Assembly (NCBI GenBank): GCA_003313425.1
Contig: NHZP01000008.1
Location: forward strand, 620,001 to 684,000
Length of the DNA stretch: 64,000 bases
Source of the DNA: Pseudopyrenochaeta lycopersici
Taxonomy: Eukaryota; Ascomycota; Dothideomycetes; Pleosporales; Pseudopyrenochaetaceae
Direction: 5' to 3'
Shown here: positions 57,509 to 64,000 of the stretch, piece by piece
Position numbering within the stretch: the stretch's first letter is position 1
Layout of the letters: every line of letters starts with the position of its first letter
Translations under genes and position numbers: made by a program
The notes under the pieces: generated by a model
Told to the model about the DNA's origin: nothing
Database searches by the model: none
The model's input: the letters and a program-made list of their open reading frames with translations, nothing else

Positions 57509-60500
57509 TTAAGAATAGAGATCATCATCCTGTGTCGCATCGCCGAACCCGCCTTCCGCAATATCGAGACTGTTTTGCTTTCCGTGATTCGCGACTGGTG
57601 GTTTTCCCTTTCCTTTGCCGCTACTTCCACCAGCAGACCCATTGAGATTGATGTTTTCTGTTCGAATGACCATACCTTCCTCGTCTTCCAGGGCGGCCTT
57701 AGCCTTGCCTTTGCCTTTGTAGCTTGAATTCTGTGTTGGCCCTTGTTGACCAGCCGATACTGTCTGCTTCTTTTTCTCATCCTCCTTCTTGCCTGTACCT
57801 TCGAAGGCTTTACGGACTCTTTCGTAGTGTCGTAGTTCGTCAGCACTGACACTAGGTACGAGCTCTCTATGGGCCTCGATGAAATCTGCTTCTGTGACCA
57901 TGACTGCAGTGTCTTCTTCTGTAGCGAAGTGGTCAAAGAAGTAAGCAATGGAGATTGTCGGTGTATGCGTGGTGTTGTACGCCTTGACTTTCTCGTCAAC
58001 AGCGCGTGCTTGCCGTGTAATGGCTTTGAGCATGGCGTCTGAGCAGAGAGCGTACATGTCCGCACCGGTGTATGTAAATGGCAGGCCCTGCGAGACTCTT
58101 TGAAGAGAAAGTTCTGGGTGTAATGTGAATCTACGATGATTGTAAGCGTTTGCAATGAACTCTGAAGCGCGGTGGAGACATACTTTCTCGTCAAAGCTTC
58201 CAGGATGGTTTGCTGCTTTTCATGTGTGTCTGAAACACCCAGGTACAGCATCTTGTCGAAACGACCGGGACGCAGAAGCGCTTGGTCAAGCAGATCAGGT
58301 CGATTCGTTGCACCAATGACAAAGACACCCTCTCCACCATCGCTCATGCCGTCCAGCTCAGCAAGCAGCTGACTGACAATACGATCCATAACACCACCAC
58401 TATCACCTTGATTACCACGCTTAGGCGCAACGGAGTCCAACTCATCGAAGAACACAACACAAGGCCGAGCATCCCGAGCCCTCTGGAACACACGTCGTAC
58501 ATTGGCTTCGGACTCACCAATATACATATTGAGGAGTTCGGGACCTTTGACACTGAAGAAGTTGAGCGAGAACTCCGTGGCGATAGCCTTTGCAAGTAGC
58601 GTCTTTCCTGTTCCTGGAGGTCCGTAGAACAAGATACCGCTGCGCTTCTTCATTCCCTTGGCGAAGAGCTCAGGGCGCGAAAGTGGTAGCTGAATGGTCT
58701 CCATGACCGCGTCTTTGACATGCGTGAGACCACCAACATCTGACCAACCGACGTTTGGAATCTTGGGTGCTCCAATGGCGTCAGCAAAGTTCTTGCGCGC
58801 TGCGTCGATGGCACCATCCAAGTCAGACTTTGTTAGGCTGTTGCTATAATGACCTCCGGCAAGCTCAATATCTTTTATTGTGACCTTTTCGGATGATGGC
58901 GAGGACTTGGTTGCGGTCGCCGCTAAGGCCTCAAGACGGTTGCGCTTTGCGACAAGTGCTCGGTCAACTACGTCTACCAGGTCTCCTGCAACGAGAGCTG
59001 CAGTCTTGACAGCAACGTTGCCTAGATCAGCCTCAGGAGATAGTCTGATGCCGGCATCTTCAATGATGCTTCGCAGAATCCCTTCTCTTTCGCCTTCATC
59101 AGGTGCTGTCATGTCAATCTCATGTGTAAACAGCCCTCGAATGCCCTCGGGCACTTTGTCAATTTCGGTGGTTGTTGCGATTAGGACACGAGAATCTGCC
59201 AATATCTCTTTCAAGGCTGTATTCATTCGATCGGCGTTGAGTGCATCGATGTGTTTAATGAGCAATGCCGTGAACTCAGCACCGCATGTAAACGCTCGTT
59301 CTGCTCTTGCTTTCAGAAAACCTTCCGTCTTGACGTCGCCACCTCCTGCGCCACCTTCTGTGACGATGTCGAAGGCATCAATGGAGAAAGTGTGCAGACC
59401 GAGATCTTCGCAAGCTTTGGTAGCAACAGTAGACTTGCCAATGCCACGCTGTGTAGATGTGATCAAGATTGCAACCGGAGGCAGACCCAAGTGAATAGCT
59501 CTGGGGCTAGTAGCCACAGACATAAGTTCCCGCAACCGCCTTCGGAGCGATGAAATGTATGGTTTTGGAAGCTCATCTAGCACCATCGTCTTTTGCGAGC
59601 TCGAGACTGGAGTCCGCTTGGCTCCAAGGTAGTATTGCCACGCGTTGTTGATGGGAGCAGGTGTTTTGCCCTGTTCGCTTCCATTCATCTCCATCTTTGT
59701 GCTGGCTGCGTCCACGGTGACAGCACCGCCCCACATGTCACCTTCCTCGCTGTCGCGGGGGGTATGTACTGAGCTAGCAACATTGCCGATTTTGAACCAG
59801 GATACTGCCTTTGTATTGCCACCATGAACGCTTGCGCTCTCTTCACCAGCACCTTTCCTAGATCTGGACAGCAGTTCGTCGTTGCCGATATCCTCTTCGG
59901 TAGTGGTTTGAAACACTGCACGACCAAGGGACTCGTCGATAGAAACACCAATGAGATCCCCGCTCTTGACAATTCGTCTCTTCTGCTCAAAGTGCTCCTT
60001 CAGCGCGGCGAATAGGCTGGGCTGCAACAGGCGATCAGACGAGAGAGGCGTCGATACTTTCAAGAGGGTGACCTCTTTTGCAGAGGGTGGCAACGAAGAG
60101 CCGGTCAGACGAGGCTTCTGGATAGCACTCCGTGGTAGATGCGACGATTGATGGGGAGCGAGCGGAGTTATGCGCAGATGCGAGGGCCCACCGAGATTTG
60201 CCAACAGGATGGGCGAAAGGTATGCCTGTAGTGCATTGCTCGCTTGTGAATAGCCCGAAAAGCTACCACGACGCTCAAACCCGGAGCTCTTGTGGACCGG
60301 GTACCGCGCGATCTTCTTAGACATATTCTCCGGTAGACCATAGACTTTGACTGGCCGCCAATTGGTGCTTTCTTCCTCGTCTACACCTCCGAACGCACCA
60401 AGTCCCCAAAGATGATGTGAAGATGGTTCTTCGGTTGCCTCAATCTTTACCCAATCACCAGAGAAGCATCCGATCTTGACCAGGGTATTTGTGTCAACGA

Positions 60501-61881
60501 ATACCCGAGCTTCTTCATCATCCTCGCCGCCAGGTTTTGGGTGAATCAGCTCGTCCGCAACACCTTGCAAAAGCCCTTGCGCTTTGAACACTTTGCTCTT
60601 ACTTGAAGGGCCACGAGCAGTAGTGGCGGTGAAGCTGGAATAAACTGATCCTGGAGTTGCAATGCCATTTGTTCGGTAATTGCCAGGCCTTGGAGTGGCA
60701 GACGTGAATGCTGATAAAACCCCTGATGACTGAGGCGGCATCATAGGCGCGCTCAAAGATATAAAGTCTTCCGAATCGTCAGACAAATCACCACCATCTG
60801 TGCCCTCAAGCTCCGAGTCGAGGTTGTCAGCCGACTCCTCATCTGGCGGGGTTGCATTTCGGGAATCGCCTCGCTCTTCTGCGGCAGAGTAGAATGTATC
60901 GTTTGATGTATCGTCTGCCTCGTCGTCGTCCCCGAAGCCATTTGTAATTGGCGTTGGTTTCACAGGGGGTAGGACAATAGCCGTTTTGGGGCTGCGGTGC
61001 GACTGTAGCACAACAATCCGCGTGCTAGGTAACAGGAGACCTTGGGATACAGGCTCACACGCCGTGATCTTGGCTGGTGGTGGTGGGACGTGGGTGATGG
61101 GATGGGCTGGAAGCGGGAGAGGCAGCAAGTCTCCGGTATGCAGGACGGTTGGCGACTGCAGTGCTTCCCGCACGGCTCTTCGCCATGCCTCCTCTTGCGC
61201 AGTATGATCAATCTTGCTTGCCCTACCTCTCGCGCCATTCACATCGAGGTACTTGTTCTTCGGTCCGCGTGCGGCGCCGTTTGGCTGAGCGATAAAGCCC
61301 CCGCCAAACTTGGCGTGCACCTCGTCGAGCTTCCTCAGCGCTTCCGTATCCAAGTTGACATAGACTGTGTCCAGTCCGACAGGCACAACATCGAATATGC
61401 GCACTTCAATCGGCGCGTCTCTCCGTTGCGTTCTGTTTGGGGCGACATTATGGAGGACCTGCGAGAACGACTGTAGGGCGAGTGACGCGGCAGGAATCTG
61501 GAGGGACGAGTGCGGGCGGGCATTCGAGGAATCCGTCTTTTCAGCCGGTCGTACAGGCAGGATGGTCCATGGGACATTTTGGGCAGCGACGATGGAGCTC
61601 GGCAGCCATGGGGTAATCGCGACGTGATGGACGCGATTCGAGTCTTGAGCGTCTCCATTTACTTTTGGTGCGATTAGGCCAGTCCGGTCTGCAGTACATG
61701 ATTGTTACATACCTGTGCTCGAAACCCCCGGGAAGAGATCGTTGAAAAGATCCTCAGACAACACTCCAACCTCACCCTTCATGCGGTCGTCGAGAAGGAG
61801 TCGCGCGGAAATCGCAGGCCGGTCAACGCGCCTTCTCCGCCGCCTCTTGCGCGGGTGGAGTATCCCATTCTGTACCTCCAT
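57509..61881 (-). CDS. PEX6: peroxisomal biogenesis AAA ATPase PEX6
   Basis: Three exons (61881-61713, 61643-58184, 58130-57509) encode 1416 aa. The N terminus MEVQNGILHPRKRRRR, then LLLDDRMKGEVGVLSEDLFNDLF, matches fungal PEX6. Two AAA modules follow. D1 at about residue 785 has a weakened Walker A (TQRGIGKST). D2 at about residue 1060 has a perfect Walker A (GPPGTGKT), Walker B (VVFFDELDS), and the PEX6-specific KRGNQGDSGGVMDRIVSQL, which separates it from PEX1. A C-terminal Lys/Gly-rich tail (KGKGKAKAALEDEEG) is extra. PEX6 with PEX1 forms the hexamer that pulls ubiquitinated PEX5 from the peroxisomal membrane, enabling receptor recycling. Exon 2 alone leaves a frame running past the true end to 57334 because intron 2 is read through; the true end is at 57509. 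Confidence 0.96.
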
Positions 61882-62646
61882 CTTCTGCTATACAGGAGAA
61901 AATCGGCAGTGGTCAAAAGTATGAGCAATGGAGGCTCTGCGCTCAGAGTCGCATGCAGCTCAGGTTGAGCTTGCCAAGACGCGAGTATGCCTCGGTAGTG
62001 GCAGACTGCTCGGGACGCTGCGTCAATCCCCGCGCTGGGCTTAAAAGACCGAGAATCAAACGACCACTGGAAGTGATGGCTCGAGTGTTAGAGCCGAAGT
62101 GGTAGGCTCTTGTTAGTCGCCTTCACCTTTTTTTCACATGATGCGGAGAAATCAAGCGTGCTCTCATTGGTTCCTCAGAGCACCCTTTTCATAGTCCGCA
62201 CCAGGTTCCATCACCTTTCTACCACCTCACATACAAACACGACCAAGTTCGGCCGAGTTTTAAGGAGTGGGCGCAATGACAGTTTTTCAAAGATGTTTGG
62301 CAGAGTGCTGACGCACGCGAAGCAAAGCCCTTTGTGTTTATGTTATAAGTAATCATGGGTAATGAAAAGATGCTAGCGAATCTCTCAATTCAAGCCGCAC
62401 TCGATTCAATCATATGCGCAAAAATACAGTGCTAAGTACAATAGAGTCATATGCTGATACGCAAAACACCGATCGCAATGCCGATGCCGTGGTATCTCGT
62501 CCAGTCCTGCAAAACAGAACAGTAAACCCCCATCTATATTCACCAACGCCAGACTAAACCCAATGCAAATATCTCAAGATACCAGATGCTGATGCATAAT
62601 CCTCCATAACCCGTCCTAAAATAAGTAAACATCTACACGGCCATCG
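61882..62646. other. spacer between PEX6 and WD40 gene
   Basis: PEX6 promoter and WD40 3' region; both genes are on the minus strand. No other gene recognised. Confidence 0.65.
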
Positions 62647-63997
62647 TCATACAATGACTGAGCCAAAATTAACGTGCCGCCGGCGACGCCCCGTATCTCC
62701 GCCTGATACTCTTTCGTAATCTTGCAATGAGTAGTCGTGGGCCCAATCAGTCATGAAGTCATCCCACTCTGCATTGTCCCAGGACTTTCTGCAAGCGGTC
62801 TTGTCGGCCCAGCCTGTCCGATCAAGCTCGATGATACCACCGAATCTCCTCTCCCCGTTGGCGATGAACAAGGACTGTCCGTCAGGGGTGAAGGTGACGC
62901 CACCGACGGGACCGAAGAAGTCGAATACCTGTTTCGATTCGAAGGTCTGCGCATTAATAATGTTGATGTAATCATCGGCTTCCGCAGCAACCAGTACACG
63001 GGGCCCAGAGCCAACGGGTGAGAAGCGGAGCGAGCGAGGTACGCTGAGTTCGCTCGTAAGAACAGTGAGGGGTTTGTCCCAGTATCTCGCATCCCAAACG
63101 ACAATGGTAGAATCCTGTGCAGCTGTAGCGACATGTATCCCGTCGTCGGCCCAGGCACATGCGAATGCATCATCGGTATGCGAATTTAATGTCTCAAACG
63201 GCCGGCCTGTCTCGGCATTCGTGATGAGGGTTTCTTGGAAATCACCGACGACAACGCGCATGCGACCATTAGGGCTGGTGGCTGCGCAGTTGACCGCCGC
63301 TGGGTAGTGGAAGGAGTGCGTAAAGGTATCGGTGACGCAGTTCAGAATTCGTAGTCGATGGTCGTTGGAGCAGAGAACTGCCTGTGGGGCATATGTCGTG
63401 CGAGATTGGAAAAGATGCATGTGATTGACTATTTTTGACTTTGTGTCCGCCGCAAAATCTGTCGTGCGGCCGAATGTACATGGAGACCCGTAAGTGGACG
63501 AGAGATTGGTGATAGCGTATTCGCCTTCGAAAGCGCCAGCTATTAGAACGTTGTCAGTTGTGGCTAATGTCGTTATCGAACCGTCTGGAGCTAGACGTTT
63601 GCTCAAGTCCGTAACAACGTCCGCCTGGGTTCCTTCGGCATCTGTACGGAACACTCTGTGGCCCGCTGCATAGAAGACATCGTTTCGCGATGTGGCTGCC
63701 AGGACGTTCCGGAGTTGGAAGTGCGGGAAGAATGCACGGTGAGTCGTGTTATTTCTCCGGAATTGGAAGAAATTATCTGTGCTTGGCGTTGAAGGAATAC
63801 ACTATAGGCTGTCAGTGCGAGGCAGAAGTCGTACGAACTGAGCTGTGTAGTACCTTTCGGACTTCCTTCCAACTGAGTGGCAACTTTTCACTCTCACAAT
63901 CAACTCGTCTTGCTCTTATAGTCGACCGTGTAGTGTTTCGCACACTCCAATCGATGCCTTGACAGTCATATCTGTCACCCTGGAGATCGTCGCGCAT
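62647..63997 (-). CDS. WD40-repeat protein, probably partial at right edge
   Basis: Two exons are supported: 63997(or beyond)-63854 and 63801-62647. The first reads DDLQGDRYDCQGIDWSV, a block seen at the start of a conserved fungal WD40 family; the second begins CIPSTPSTDNFFQF. WD-type repeats are visible, for example TTLATTDNVLIAGAFEGEYAI, AVNCAATSPNGRMRVVVGD, and HTDDAFACAWADDGIHVATAA ending in VVWDARYWDKP. There are about six or seven blades. The C terminus ends FGSVIV. The ATG at 63997 lies three bases from the window end and may be internal, so the N terminus is unresolved. The 3' part of exon 1 (ESEKLPLSWKEVRK) fits the family less well, so the intron 1 donor may be misplaced. No specific function is assigned. 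Confidence 0.75.
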
Positions 63998-64000
63998 GAT

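Noticed and set aside
1..64000. CRISPR arrays, insertion sequences, prophage or operon structure
   Set aside because: Intron-rich fungal genes fill the window; no repeat-spacer arrays, transposase frames or prokaryotic signals were seen.

Overview
This window reads as nuclear DNA of a filamentous ascomycete (Pezizomycotina; Dothideomycetes is a plausible guess, not proven). The genes are eukaryotic. Most carry one to four introns of about 45-105 nt with GT(A/G)(A/T)G(T) donors and CAG/TAG acceptors. Gene content is typical of moulds: exocyst, exomer-free peroxisome biogenesis, ornithine carrier, SAT4/PTH11-like rhodopsin-fold membrane protein, and fungal-only coiled-coil and repeat proteins. 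I built 24 gene models by reading exon phases through the splice sites. All but the kinase-EH gene and the F-box fragment close in one frame with plausible family lengths.

Layout. 1-4.2 kb is gene-poor with no recognisable gene. 4.2-6.1 kb is a secreted bilirubin-oxidase-type multicopper oxidase. 8.1-24.8 kb is a housekeeping block: BUB2 TBC GAP, F-box/JmjC protein, eIF4A, peroxisomal-type CoA Nudix hydrolase, exocyst SEC10, NUS1 (cis-prenyltransferase subunit), ribosomal RPS15 and P2, and an SPT2 chromatin protein. 26.7-33.7 kb looks accessory: a protein kinase fused to EH domains with an apparent frameshift, an F-box fragment, and a membrane-anchored pepsin-fold protein lacking catalytic aspartates. 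35-42 kb holds an MDR oxidoreductase, a tail-region membrane coiled-coil protein, CGR1, the ARG-13/ORT1 carrier and PXMP4. 43.4-52 kb holds two fungal proteins of unknown function, long spacers and a rhodopsin-domain protein. 52.7-64 kb holds FAN1 nuclease, a GPI-anchored protein, PEX6 and a WD40 protein that probably runs off the right edge.

Functional links. Three genes point to peroxisomes: PEX6 (export ATPase for the PTS receptor), PXMP4 (peroxisomal membrane protein), and a Nudix enzyme ending in the PTS1-like tripeptide SKM. Four genes serve ribosome production or translation (eIF4A, RPS15, P2, CGR1). FAN1 and BUB2 serve DNA repair and mitotic exit. There is no operon structure and no sign of a prokaryotic, viral or complete transposon segment. 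The most unusual object is the kinase-EH fusion at 26.8-30.6 kb.
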